64,000 nucleotides of DNA from Mycobacterium sp. E1214. Lineage in GTDB: Bacteria > Actinomycetota > Actinomycetes > Mycobacteriales > Mycobacteriaceae. A program made the position numbers and the translations under genes. How positions within the stretch are numbered: the first letter of the stretch is position 1; each line of letters opens with the position of its first letter. This document shows, one piece after another, positions 8,413 to 15,847 of the stretch. Under the pieces are notes generated by a model, which saw only the letters and a list, made by a program, of their open reading frames with translations, was not told the origin of the DNA and made no database searches. The stretch is from positions 1 through 64,000 of the forward strand of contig NZ_LZJC01000093.1 of NCBI RefSeq assembly GCF_001666755.1, given 5' to 3'.

Positions 8413-8438
8413 ATACCCGAGGTGAGGTAAGGGAAACC
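8413..8438 (-). promoter_or_regulatory. SigF-type promoter of the manganese catalase gene
   Basis: On the minus strand GGTTT (8438-8434), a 15-nt spacer and GGGTAT (8418-8413) match the mycobacterial SigF pattern GGTTT-N(15-17)-GGGTA. Transcription would begin near 8406, giving a leader of about 78 nt. General-stress control suits a catalase. Confidence 0.6.
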
Positions 8439-8515
8439 TTCTCTCTTTAAGAAAACTTGACCGCGTTTAGCCACGCCCGCCGGGGGAAGACGTCCGCGAC
8501 GGAGGCACAGACCAC

Positions 8516-9232
8516 ATGACATCTTTGGCACAGCAGAGCCTCGCCGAGTTGGGCGGCTCGCACAGCATTCTGGCGCGCCAGAAGCGCGATCACATCGAAC
8601 TCGACCGGCTCATCCGCGCGGTCGACGCCTCGCACGGGGCGCAGCGCGCCGAGCAGCTGAACCGCCTGTGCCGGTTGGTCTTTACGCACGCCTTCGCCGA
8701 GGAGTCGGTGCTATGGCCCGCGATTCGGCGGTCATTACCGCAGGGCGAGCGGCTGACCCTGCAGATCGAGCGCGAGCATCAGGAGATCAACGAGCTGTTC
8801 ACCGAATTGGAGACGTTGGACGTGGACGGCCCGCGATTCGACGAGCTGTGGCGGCGCGCCGTCGGCCTGATGCGTGACGACGTGCGCGACGAGGAAGACG
8901 AGTTGCTTCCCCTGTTGCAGGAGGCGTCGTCGCACCGCGCGTTGATTCTGCTGGGCTGGGCGTGGGAAGCGGTGCGGCGCACGGCACCGACGCGGCCGCA
9001 CCCCGTGGTGGCCCGCCGGCCGCCGGGCAACGCGCTGGCCGCGACGCCGCTGACGATCCTCGACCGCAGCCGCGACAGGCTGGACCGGTCCAGCCGCCGG
9101 GCCGGCGGCCGGGCCGGCGGACTCAGCGCCTCGGTCAGTCGGGCGTTCGCACGGGTAGCCGGGGCGATCGAGCACGTGCCGCCGCTGACCCGCGGCGAGG
9201 ACCCCAGCACCCATTCGGGGCGCACGTCCTGA
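8516..9232 (+). CDS. Hemerythrin-like (HHE) domain protein
   Basis: A four-helix HHE protein of 238 residues. Likely iron ligands fall in RQKRDHIELD (H26), LVFTHAFAEESVLWP (H58, E62) and EREHQEINE (H88). The third canonical His pair appears replaced by acidic residues in VRDEEDELLP, so the site may be incomplete or of the mycobacterial type. The last ~70 residues are basic and low in complexity (SRDRLDRSSRRAGGRAGG). The ATG at 8516 follows a GGAGG motif. Divergence from the manganese catalase suggests a joint peroxide or redox stress role. A weak SigF-like element, GTTT at 8465-8468 and GGGAAG at 8484-8489, precedes it. The ligand set (O2, NO or peroxide) is unknown. Confidence 0.8.
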   Translation: MTSLAQQSLAELGGSHSILARQKRDHIELDRLIRAVDASHGAQRAEQLNRLCRLVFTHAFAEESVLWPAIRRSLPQGERLTLQIEREHQEINELFTELETLDVDGPRFDELWRRAVGLMRDDVRDEEDELLPLLQEASSHRALILLGWAWEAVRRTAPTRPHPVVARRPPGNALAATPLTILDRSRDRLDRSSRRAGGRAGGLSASVSRAFARVAGAIEHVPPLTRGEDPSTHSGRTS

Positions 9233-9245
9233 TCGCGCCGGCGCG

Positions 9246-12017
9246 CTAATGCGCGGCGGCGTCCCAGGAGCGGCCGTATCCGACGGACACTTCCAGTGGC
9301 ACGTCGAGCGGGTAGGCGCCGCCCATCTTCTCCCGGGCCAGCGCCTCGACCTGGTCGCGCTCGCCGGGCGCGATCTCGAACAGCAGCTCGTCGTGCACCT
9401 GCAGCAGCACCCGCGAGGACAGGCCGGCGTCCTTGATGGCCTTGTCCACCTCGACCATCGCCACCTTGATGATGTCGGCCGCGCTGCCCTGGATGGGCGC
9501 GTTGAGGGCGGCCCGCTCGGCGGCCTCGCGCACCTGCCGGTTGCTGCTGTCGAGTTCGGGCAGGTAGCGCCGGCGGCCGAAAACCGTTGAGGTGTAACCG
9601 TCTTTGCGGGCCTGCTCGACGACGTCGAGCAGGTAGTCACGCACCCCGCCGAAGCGGGCGAAGTACTGGTCCATCTGGACCTTGGCCTCCTCGGTGGAGA
9701 TCTTGAGCTGGGCAGCCAGCCCGAACGCGCTCAGGCCGTAGGCCAGCCCGTAGGACATGGCCTTGACGCGGCGCCGCAGCTCGGCGGTGACCTCCTCGAT
9801 CGGCACGCCGAATGCCCGCGAGGCGACGAAGGAGTGCAGGTCTTCGCCGGTGTTGAACGCCTCGATCAGGCCCTCGTCCTTGGACAGGTGCGCCATGATC
9901 CGCATCTCGATCTGGCTGTAGTCGGCGGTCATCAGTTCCGCGTAGCCTTCGCCCACCACGAAGGCGTCGCGAATGCGCCGGCCGGCCTCGGTGCGGATCG
10001 GAATGTTCTGCAGGTTGGGCTCTGTCGACGACAAGCGGCCGGTCGCCGCGATGGTTTGGTTGAACGTGGTGTGGATGCGCCCGTCGGAGGCCACCGAGTT
10101 CAGCAGCCCGTCGACCGTCACCTTGAGCCGGGTCGCGTCGCGGTGGGCCAGCAGGTGCTGCAGGAACGGGTGGCCGGTCTTGTCGAACAGTGATTGCAGG
10201 GCGTCGGCGTCGGTGGTGTAGCCGGTCTTGGTGCGTTTGGTCTTGGGCATCTCCAGCTCGTCGAAGAGCACCGTCTGCAGCTGCTTGGGTGAGCCCAGGT
10301 TGATCTGCTTGCCGATCACCGCGTAGGCCGCCTCGGCCGCGTCGCGAATTTGGTGCGCGAAATCGCTTTGCAGCTCGCTCAATTGCGCCAGATCGATCGC
10401 GATGCCGGCATGCTCCATGCCGGCCAGCGCCCGCTGCACCGGCAGTTCCATGCCGCCCAGCAGCGCCGTGGAGTTGATCCGGGCCAGCTCTTCGTCGAGC
10501 GCGTCGGCCAGGTCCAGCACCGCCACGGCCCGCAGGATCAGCGTCTGCACCGCCTGGTCGTCGGTGCCGTCCGTGTCGTCGAGTAGCGAAAGCTGTTGCT
10601 GCTCGGGGTTTTCCGCGCGCAGTTCACGCCGCAGGTAGCGCAGCGACAGGTCGTCGAGGGAGAAGCTGCGCTGCCCGGGGCGCACCAGGTAGGCCGCCAG
10701 CGCGGTGTCGGACGTGACGCCGTTAAGCGTCCAGCCGCGGCCCGCCAGGTCGTGCATCGCCAGCTTGGCCTCGTGCAGCGCCTTGGGCGGGCCGGGATCG
10801 GCCAGCCAGGACGACAGCGCCGCCTCGTCCTCGGGATCGAGCTGGGAGGTGTCGATGTAGCGGCCCTCGCCGTCGGCGGACACGATGGCCAGCGCGGTCG
10901 CGTCGGCGTCGTAGGCCAGGTGGGTCCCGACGACGGCCAGTCCGAACCGCTTGCCCGAGCTGTGCTCGGTCAGCCACACGGCCAGCTCGCCGGGCTCCAG
11001 CGCGCGGCCCCGCACGTCGAACCCCTCGTCCACCTCGGGCTCCACGGCCGCCAGGGTCTCGAACAGCCGGTCGCGCAGCACCCGAAACTCGAGGTCGTCG
11101 AAGAGCCGGTGGATCTGGTCGCGGTCCCACGGCTGCATCCGCAACGTGTCCGGGGTCTGCGCCAGCGGCACATCCTTGACCAGCTCGGTGAGGTCGCGGT
11201 TGAGGATCACGCCGGCCAGGTTCGCGCGCAGCGCGTCGCCGACCTTGCCGCGCACCGAGTCGACGTTGTCGACCAGGCCCTGCAGGGAGCCGTACTCGCT
11301 GATCCACTTCGACGCCGTCTTCTCCCCCACGCCCGGGATGCCGGGCAGGTTGTCGCTGGGATCGCCGCGCAGGGCGGCGAAGTCGGGGTACTGCGCCGGC
11401 GTCAGGCCGTATTTCTCGACCACCGCCTCCGGCGTGAAGCGGGTCAGTTCGCTGACGCCCTTGCGCGGGTACAGCACCGTCACCGTGTCGCTGACCAGCT
11501 GCAGCGAATCGCGGTCGCCGGTCACCACTAGCACCCGGAACCCCTCGTTCTCGGCCTGGGTCGCCAGCGTCGCGATCAGGTCGTCGGCCTCGAATCCGGG
11601 CTCGGCGAGCACCGTGATGCCCAGCGCCGCGAGAACCTCCTTGGTGATGTCGATCTGCCCGTGGAACTCGTCCGGGGTCGACGACCGGTTGGCCTTGTAC
11701 TCGGGGTACCGCTCGGAGCGGAAGGTCTGCCGGGACACGTCGAACGCCGCGGCGACGTGGGTGGGTGCCTCGTCGCGCAGCAGGTTGATCAGCATGGCGG
11801 TGAACCCGTAGACCGCGTTGGTGGTCAGGCCGCCGCGGGTCTTGAAGTTTTCCGCGGGCAGCGCATAGAACGCCCGAAACGCCAACGAATTGCCGTCGAG
11901 CAGCATCAGCGTCGGCGTGGTCTCTTCCTCGCCGGCCTTTCCACTGGCCTTTTCACTGGCCTTCGTATTGGCCTTGCTGGCGGGTTTCGTCGCGGGCACG
12001 GCTTTCACTCTAGGCAC
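9246..12017 (-). CDS. polA: DNA polymerase I
   Basis: Pol I fills gaps and removes RNA primers in replication and repair. The protein has 923 residues, against 904 in Mtb. The N-terminal 5'-3' nuclease covers about residues 37-320 (LMLLDGNSLAFRAFYALPAE, DPSDNLPGIPGVGEKTA). A degenerate 3'-5' exonuclease-like region follows, without the usual acidic metal ligands as far as I can see. The polymerase carries motif A DYSQIEMRIMAHLS, motif B RRRVKAMSYGLAYG and motif C QVHDELLFE. The first ~34 residues are a Lys/Ala/Glu-rich tail absent from core Pol I and differing from Mtb. The gene converges on the hemerythrin gene and is divergent from the lipid-transfer pair. Confidence 0.97.
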   Translation of the reverse strand: MPRVKAVPATKPASKANTKASEKASGKAGEEETTPTLMLLDGNSLAFRAFYALPAENFKTRGGLTTNAVYGFTAMLINLLRDEAPTHVAAAFDVSRQTFRSERYPEYKANRSSTPDEFHGQIDITKEVLAALGITVLAEPGFEADDLIATLATQAENEGFRVLVVTGDRDSLQLVSDTVTVLYPRKGVSELTRFTPEAVVEKYGLTPAQYPDFAALRGDPSDNLPGIPGVGEKTASKWISEYGSLQGLVDNVDSVRGKVGDALRANLAGVILNRDLTELVKDVPLAQTPDTLRMQPWDRDQIHRLFDDLEFRVLRDRLFETLAAVEPEVDEGFDVRGRALEPGELAVWLTEHSSGKRFGLAVVGTHLAYDADATALAIVSADGEGRYIDTSQLDPEDEAALSSWLADPGPPKALHEAKLAMHDLAGRGWTLNGVTSDTALAAYLVRPGQRSFSLDDLSLRYLRRELRAENPEQQQLSLLDDTDGTDDQAVQTLILRAVAVLDLADALDEELARINSTALLGGMELPVQRALAGMEHAGIAIDLAQLSELQSDFAHQIRDAAEAAYAVIGKQINLGSPKQLQTVLFDELEMPKTKRTKTGYTTDADALQSLFDKTGHPFLQHLLAHRDATRLKVTVDGLLNSVASDGRIHTTFNQTIAATGRLSSTEPNLQNIPIRTEAGRRIRDAFVVGEGYAELMTADYSQIEMRIMAHLSKDEGLIEAFNTGEDLHSFVASRAFGVPIEEVTAELRRRVKAMSYGLAYGLSAFGLAAQLKISTEEAKVQMDQYFARFGGVRDYLLDVVEQARKDGYTSTVFGRRRYLPELDSSNRQVREAAERAALNAPIQGSAADIIKVAMVEVDKAIKDAGLSSRVLLQVHDELLFEIAPGERDQVEALAREKMGGAYPLDVPLEVSVGYGRSWDAAAH

Positions 12018-12095
12018 CCATGCCGACGCTCCCCCGCGCCAGCGCGGAACTGCAACACGTTTCAGTTTTGCGCCCGGGCTGGGTACGCTGGGCCG

Positions 12096-12539
12096 GTGTC
12101 AGAGGTCACCCGACAAGAACCGGCGATCGACGGATGGTTCACCACCGACGAGGCCGGCGCCCCGCACCTGATCGGTGCGAAATGCCCGCAGTGCGCCACC
12201 TATGTGTTCCCGCCGCGGGAGAACAACTGCCCGAATCCGGCCTGCGCCAGTGACACGCTGGAGCCCGTCGCGTTGTCGACGCGCGGCACGCTGTGGAGCT
12301 ACACCGAGAACCGGTACGCCCCGCCCCCGCCCTATCCCGCGCCGGACCCCTTCGAGCCGTTCGCCGTCGCCGCGGTGGAGCTGGCGCACGAGGGACTGAT
12401 CGTGCTGGGCAAGGTCGTCGAGGGGACGTTGGCCGCCGACCTGAAGGTCGGCATGGAAATGGAGTTGACCACTATGCGGCTGTACACCGACGACGATGGC
12501 GTGGAGCGCATGGTGCACGCGTGGAGGATCCCGGCATGA
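12096..12539 (+). CDS. DUF35 OB-fold/zinc-ribbon partner of thiolase-like protein (Rv1628c type)
   Basis: A 147-residue protein with a rubredoxin-like zinc ribbon (CPQC at the N-terminal side and CPNPAC about 14 residues later) and a C-terminal OB fold. DUF35 proteins bind acyl-CoA and form obligate complexes with thiolase-like partners. The best partner is the next gene, whose ATG overlaps this stop by 4 nt. The GTG at 12096 is chosen because it leaves the usual short N-terminus before the zinc ribbon; an earlier start would run into the polA promoter region. The pair matches Rv1628c-Rv1627c in order. Confidence 0.88.
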   Translation: MSEVTRQEPAIDGWFTTDEAGAPHLIGAKCPQCATYVFPPRENNCPNPACASDTLEPVALSTRGTLWSYTENRYAPPPPYPAPDPFEPFAVAAVELAHEGLIVLGKVVEGTLAADLKVGMEMELTTMRLYTDDDGVERMVHAWRIPA

Positions 12540-13738
12540 GCACCCCCGAACCGCTGTACATCCTCGGCGCCGGCATGCACCCCTGGGGCAAGTGGGGCCG
12601 GGACTTCACCGAGTACGGGGTGGTGGCCGCCCGGGGGGCGCTCGCCGAGGCGGGGCTGGACTGGCAGCAGATTCAGCTCGTCGCCGGGGCCGACACCATC
12701 CGCAACGGTTATCCGGGGTTCATCGCCGGGTCCACGTTCGCGCAGAAGCTGGGCTGGAACGGGGTGCCCGTCAGCTCCAGCTACGCCGCGTGCGCCAGCG
12801 GGTCGCAGGCGCTGCAGAGCGCGCGGGCGCAGATCCTGGCCGGCTTCTGCGACGTCGCGCTGGTGATCGGGGCCGACACCACGCCGAAGGGCGCGTTCGC
12901 CCCGGTCGGCGGCGAGCGCAAGAACGACCCCGACTGGCAGCGCTTCCACCTCATCGGGGCCAGCAACCCGGTGTACTTCGCCCTGCTGGCGCGGCGCCGC
13001 ATGGACCTCTACGGCGCGACGCTGGAGGACTTCGCCGCGGTCAAGGTCAAGAACTCCCGGCACGGCCTGCAGAACCCCAACGCCCGCTACCGCAAGGAGG
13101 TGTCGGTCGAGGACGTGCTGGCCAGCGCCGTGGTCGCCGACCCGCTGCGGCTGCTCGACATCTGCGCCACCTCCGACGGCGCGGCGGCCCTGGTCGTGGC
13201 CAGCGCCGACTTCGCCCGCAAGCACCTGGGCACGCTGGACGGGGTCCCGTCGGTGCGCGCCGTGAGCACCGTCACCCCCCGTTATCCGCAGCACCTGCCC
13301 GAATTGCCGGACATCGCAACGGATTCCACCGCCGCGACACCCGCGCCGCAGCGGGTGTTCAAGGACCAGATCCTCGACGCCGCGTACGCCGAGGCCGGCA
13401 TCGGTCCCGAGGACGTCAGCCTGGCCGAGGTGTACGACCTGTCCACCGCGCTGGAGCTCGACTGGTACGAGCACCTGGGGCTGTGCGCCAAGGGCGAGGC
13501 CGAAGGGCTGCTGCGCAGCGGCGCCACCAGCATCGGCGGCAAGGTCCCGGTCAACGCCTCCGGCGGCCTGGCGTGCTTCGGCGAGGCCATCCCGGCCCAG
13601 GCGATCGCGCAGGTCTGCGAGCTGACCTGGCAGCTGCGCGGCCAGGCCACCGGCCGGCAGGTCGAGGGCGCCACGGTGGGGATCACCGCCAACCAGGGCC
13701 TGTTCGGCCACGGCTCCTCGGTGATCGTCGCCCGCTGA
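12536..13738 (+). CDS. Thiolase-superfamily lipid-transfer protein (Rv1627c type)
   Basis: A 400-residue member of the thiolase fold, SCP-x/Ltp branch. The nucleophile-region Cys is present (YAACASGSQAL). The thiolase motif that supplies a His in HDCF-type enzymes reads EVYDLS here, and the C-terminal GHP-type motif is VNASGGLACFGEAIPAQ. That pattern recalls Ltp2-type steroid side-chain retro-aldolases, which use tyrosines with a DUF35 partner, more than a degradative thiolase. A role in cleaving or carrying a CoA-linked lipid is inferred. The gene is coupled to the DUF35 gene by an ATGA overlap. In Mtb the homolog has 402 residues and is annotated as a lipid-transfer protein. Confidence 0.85.
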   Translation: MSTPEPLYILGAGMHPWGKWGRDFTEYGVVAARGALAEAGLDWQQIQLVAGADTIRNGYPGFIAGSTFAQKLGWNGVPVSSSYAACASGSQALQSARAQILAGFCDVALVIGADTTPKGAFAPVGGERKNDPDWQRFHLIGASNPVYFALLARRRMDLYGATLEDFAAVKVKNSRHGLQNPNARYRKEVSVEDVLASAVVADPLRLLDICATSDGAAALVVASADFARKHLGTLDGVPSVRAVSTVTPRYPQHLPELPDIATDSTAATPAPQRVFKDQILDAAYAEAGIGPEDVSLAEVYDLSTALELDWYEHLGLCAKGEAEGLLRSGATSIGGKVPVNASGGLACFGEAIPAQAIAQVCELTWQLRGQATGRQVEGATVGITANQGLFGHGSSVIVAR

Positions 13739-13838
13739 GCGGGCCAGCGGGCCGCCCGGGGTAGTTCAGCGTGCGGCCACGGCGGGAGCCGTCGGCGTGT
13801 CGGCGCCGTCGGCGCACACCCAACGCGCCGGACGGCCG

Positions 13839-14453
13839 CTACTCGTCCTCGCCGCCCAGGGTTTCGAGCACGACCTCGGCGACGCGCTTCATCGTGGTGC
13901 GCCGGTCCATGGCGGCGCGCTGGATCCACTTGAACGCCTCCGGCTCGGTCATGCCCTGCTTGGTCTGCAGCAGGCCTTTGGCCCGCTCGACGACCTTGCG
14001 GGTCTCCAGCCGGTCGGACAGGCTCGCCACCTCGCGCTCCAGCTCGGTGATCTCGGCGAAGCGGCTGACGGCCAGCTCGATGGCCGGGATCAGGTCGCTG
14101 ATCGTGAAGGGCTTGACCAGGTAAGCCATCGCCCCGGCGTCGCGGGCGCGCTCCACCAGGTCGCGCTGGCTGAAGGCGGTCAGCACGACGATCGGCGCGA
14201 TGCGCTTGCTGGCGATTTCCGACGCGGCGTCGATCCCGTCGCGACGGGGCATCTTGACGTCCATGATCACCAGGTCGGGCTGATGGCGCTCGGCCAGCTC
14301 GACGGCCTCCTGCCCGTCGCCGGCCTCACCGACGATGTCGTACCCCTCCTCTCGGAGCATCTCGGCGAGGTCCAGTCGGATGAGCGCTTCGTCTTCAGCG
14401 ATCAGGACCCGGCGCGGCACAGCGGCGTCGGTGTCGGTCGTGGGGCCTGTCAT
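13839..14453 (-). CDS. pdtaR: ANTAR-domain response regulator PdtaR
   Basis: This is a cytoplasmic response regulator that acts on RNA rather than DNA. The receiver domain covers residues 14-130 with the phosphoacceptor D65 in LVIMDVKMPRRDG and the Lys of AYLVKPF. The ANTAR domain (about 140-200: ERAKGLLQTKQGMTEPEAFK) binds paired hairpins and blocks termination. At 204 residues it matches Rv1626 (205). The cognate kinase PdtaS is encoded elsewhere in mycobacteria. The start at 14453 follows the Mtb start MTGPTTDADA; the frame extends upstream but into the tRNA promoter region. Confidence 0.96.
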   Translation of the reverse strand: MTGPTTDTDAAVPRRVLIAEDEALIRLDLAEMLREEGYDIVGEAGDGQEAVELAERHQPDLVIMDVKMPRRDGIDAASEIASKRIAPIVVLTAFSQRDLVERARDAGAMAYLVKPFTISDLIPAIELAVSRFAEITELEREVASLSDRLETRKVVERAKGLLQTKQGMTEPEAFKWIQRAAMDRRTTMKRVAEVVLETLGGEDE

Positions 14454-14566
14454 GACGAATATTGTGTCGTGCACCCGCCAGACCAGCGACATCGGGGGCG
14501 GTGAGACGGCGCGGGGCGCCTGATCATCTATGGTGGGAGGCTGCTTTAAGGTAAGACGCCGGACAC

Positions 14567-14643
14567 GCCCTCGTATCCCAACTGGCAGAGGAAACGGATT
14601 CAAAACCCGTCCAGTGTGAGTTCGAATCTCACCGAGGGCACCA
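14567..14643 (+). tRNA. tRNA-Leu (anticodon CAA), CCA encoded
   Basis: The acceptor stem pairs GCCCTCG (14567-14573) with CGAGGGC (14633-14639), followed by ACCA. The T arm GTGAG-TTCGAAT-CTCAC is perfect. The anticodon loop TTCAAAA presents CAA, which reads UUG (Leu). The variable region is only about five bases, unlike the long arm of class II tRNA-Leu, and the top of the anticodon stem has an A-C mismatch. The Mtb leuT gene stands in this position next to the adenylate cyclase and, as I recall, is also short (74 nt). Confidence 0.85.
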
Positions 14644-14657
14644 CCCGAAGGCAGCGA

Positions 14658-15059
14658 TCACGACGAGCAGTGCGAGGTCTTGATCCGTCCCCGCGGCGCG
14701 GCCAGCTTGGCCAGGGCGTCGGCGTTCGCGGCCGCGGTGTCCGGGCCGGAGCCGCCGCGAAATCGGCCGGACGCCGGGTCGAATGCGACGGCCGCGCAGC
14801 CGTTGTGGGCCCCCGCGATGGCCTCGCACACGTCACCGGCTTCGGCGGTGCACTGCGCGATCGCGATCTGATTCGCCCCATCCTGGCTGCTTGCGACGCC
14901 CCACCCCGCGGCGCGTCCCGTCACCGCCGACACGGCCACGGCGACGAAGTCGTCGTCGGCCCACGCGGACGGCGCCCCGGCCGCGGCCGCGGCGGCCGCA
15001 ATCACAATGAGCGCGCCCACCCAGCGCGCCGCCGGCCGCGTCGCAGCTGGGGCGGTCAT
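14658..15059 (-). CDS. Secreted DUF4189 protein
   Basis: A 133-residue protein with an N-terminal signal peptide: basic and Ala/Pro-rich start, hydrophobic run (GALIVIAAAAAAAG), then SAWADDD as probable cleavage site. The mature part follows the DUF4189 pattern with several Cys (QCTAEAGDVCEAIAGAHNGC, final HC). The domain occurs in secreted proteins of mycobacteria and others; its role is unknown. Its ATG overlaps the stop of the upstream 73-residue gene by 4 nt, so they form one operon. It ends 15 nt from the tRNA-Leu and is not at this place in Mtb. Confidence 0.75.
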   Translation of the reverse strand: MTAPAATRPAARWVGALIVIAAAAAAAGAPSAWADDDFVAVAVSAVTGRAAGWGVASSQDGANQIAIAQCTAEAGDVCEAIAGAHNGCAAVAFDPASGRFRGGSGPDTAAANADALAKLAAPRGRIKTSHCSS

Positions 15060-15277
15060 GGGCCCGCCGCGTCTTCGGCGAAGTAGGTGACCTCATACCA
15101 CCGCCGGGCCGGCTCGACGCTGCCGTCATGGTCGTCGGTCGCGGTGGCGTGCTCGAGCCGGATGTCCGTCAGCTCCGCATTGGACATCCGGATGTGGTCC
15201 TCGAGCTGGGCGTCTCGCGCCTCGCCGGTGAGCGCGGCGTCCGCCAGCGCCCTGCCCGTATACCGAGTCCACGCCAC
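15056..15277 (-). CDS. Small hypothetical protein coupled to DUF4189 gene
   Basis: A 73-residue soluble protein, from a GTG at 15277 (AWTRYTGRALADAAL...). It is acidic, with a C-terminal WYEVTYFAEDAAGP that looks like a beta strand. I do not recognise a family. The main support is the 4-nt ATGA overlap with the DUF4189 gene and the coding-like composition. The start is uncertain; an upstream in-frame start would add about 19 residues of poor composition. Confidence 0.5.
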   Translation of the reverse strand: MAWTRYTGRALADAALTGEARDAQLEDHIRMSNAELTDIRLEHATATDDHDGSVEPARRWYEVTYFAEDAAGP

Positions 15278-15358
15278 GCCACACAGTGTGCACCCGACCC
15301 CAACCCCGCTCGGCCCGGGGCAGCGAGCAACCACGCGGGTCGAACGGTGACCGGAGAT

Positions 15359-15553
15359 TCAGTCCTCGACCGAGCGGCCGATGCAAACCTGTTCCGAGGG
15401 AAGCAGGTTGAGGTGGGTGGCATCGCTCTGGATGGAATCACCCGTCGTCCGTAACAGCCAATTGCCCCCGCCACAGCCGGCGGCACACCCGTCGGCCAGC
15501 AGTGCGGTGCCCGCCAGCACCACCGCGAAGAGCAGCTTCTTCAGACCCGCCAT
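15359..15553 (-). CDS. Small exported Cys-rich peptide, possible lipoprotein
   Basis: A 64-residue protein: MAGLKKLLFAVVLAGTALLA is a good signal sequence, followed by DGCAAGCGGGNWL. LLADGC is a weak lipobox because Asp precedes the Gly. The mature part has three Cys in all (two after the signal and one near the end, QVCIGRS). An AAGGGG ribosome binding site lies at a proper distance from the ATG at 15553. No family is recognised. A CRP-like box lies about 70 nt upstream. Confidence 0.55.
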   Translation of the reverse strand: MAGLKKLLFAVVLAGTALLADGCAAGCGGGNWLLRTTGDSIQSDATHLNLLPSEQVCIGRSVED

Positions 15554-15623
15554 AACCCACCCCTTAGTCCCGGGCAATCACGTGTCAGTACCGATAACGC
15601 ATGTGTTGAATAACCCCGCTCGC

Positions 15624-15639
15624 TGTGACGCAAACCACA
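15624..15639. promoter_or_regulatory. CRP-like binding site
   Basis: TGTGA-CGCAAA-CCACA matches the mycobacterial CRP pattern TGTGA-N6-TCACA in 9 of 10 defined bases. It lies in a locally AT-rich 294-base intergenic stretch between the small exported peptide gene (minus strand) and the adenylate cyclase gene (plus strand). Confidence 0.5.
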
Positions 15640-15847
15640 CGATACAAATCGGTAACAGCGGTGGGAAGACCTTTACTTATGGGTATGTAATCGCGCTATT
15701 TTGTGTACCCGCAGTATTTAACTAAGGTATGAATTAGCCGCATTTCGCGTACTCGGGGTATTCAATTAATGGCTTGGCTTTCCTCGTTTTTGCGTCCCGG
15801 AGGATCACGAGCAGGACGACCCCAAAGGCAAGCTCAGCGGTTACGCT

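Noticed and set aside
12332..13711. 459-codon frame opposite the thiolase-like gene
   Set aside because: Antisense shadow of a GC-rich gene; no start signal or family pattern.
13739..13838. Terminator between the convergent thiolase-like gene and pdtaR
   Set aside because: GC-rich short inverted steps occur, but there is no clear stem with a T run, so no terminator is claimed.
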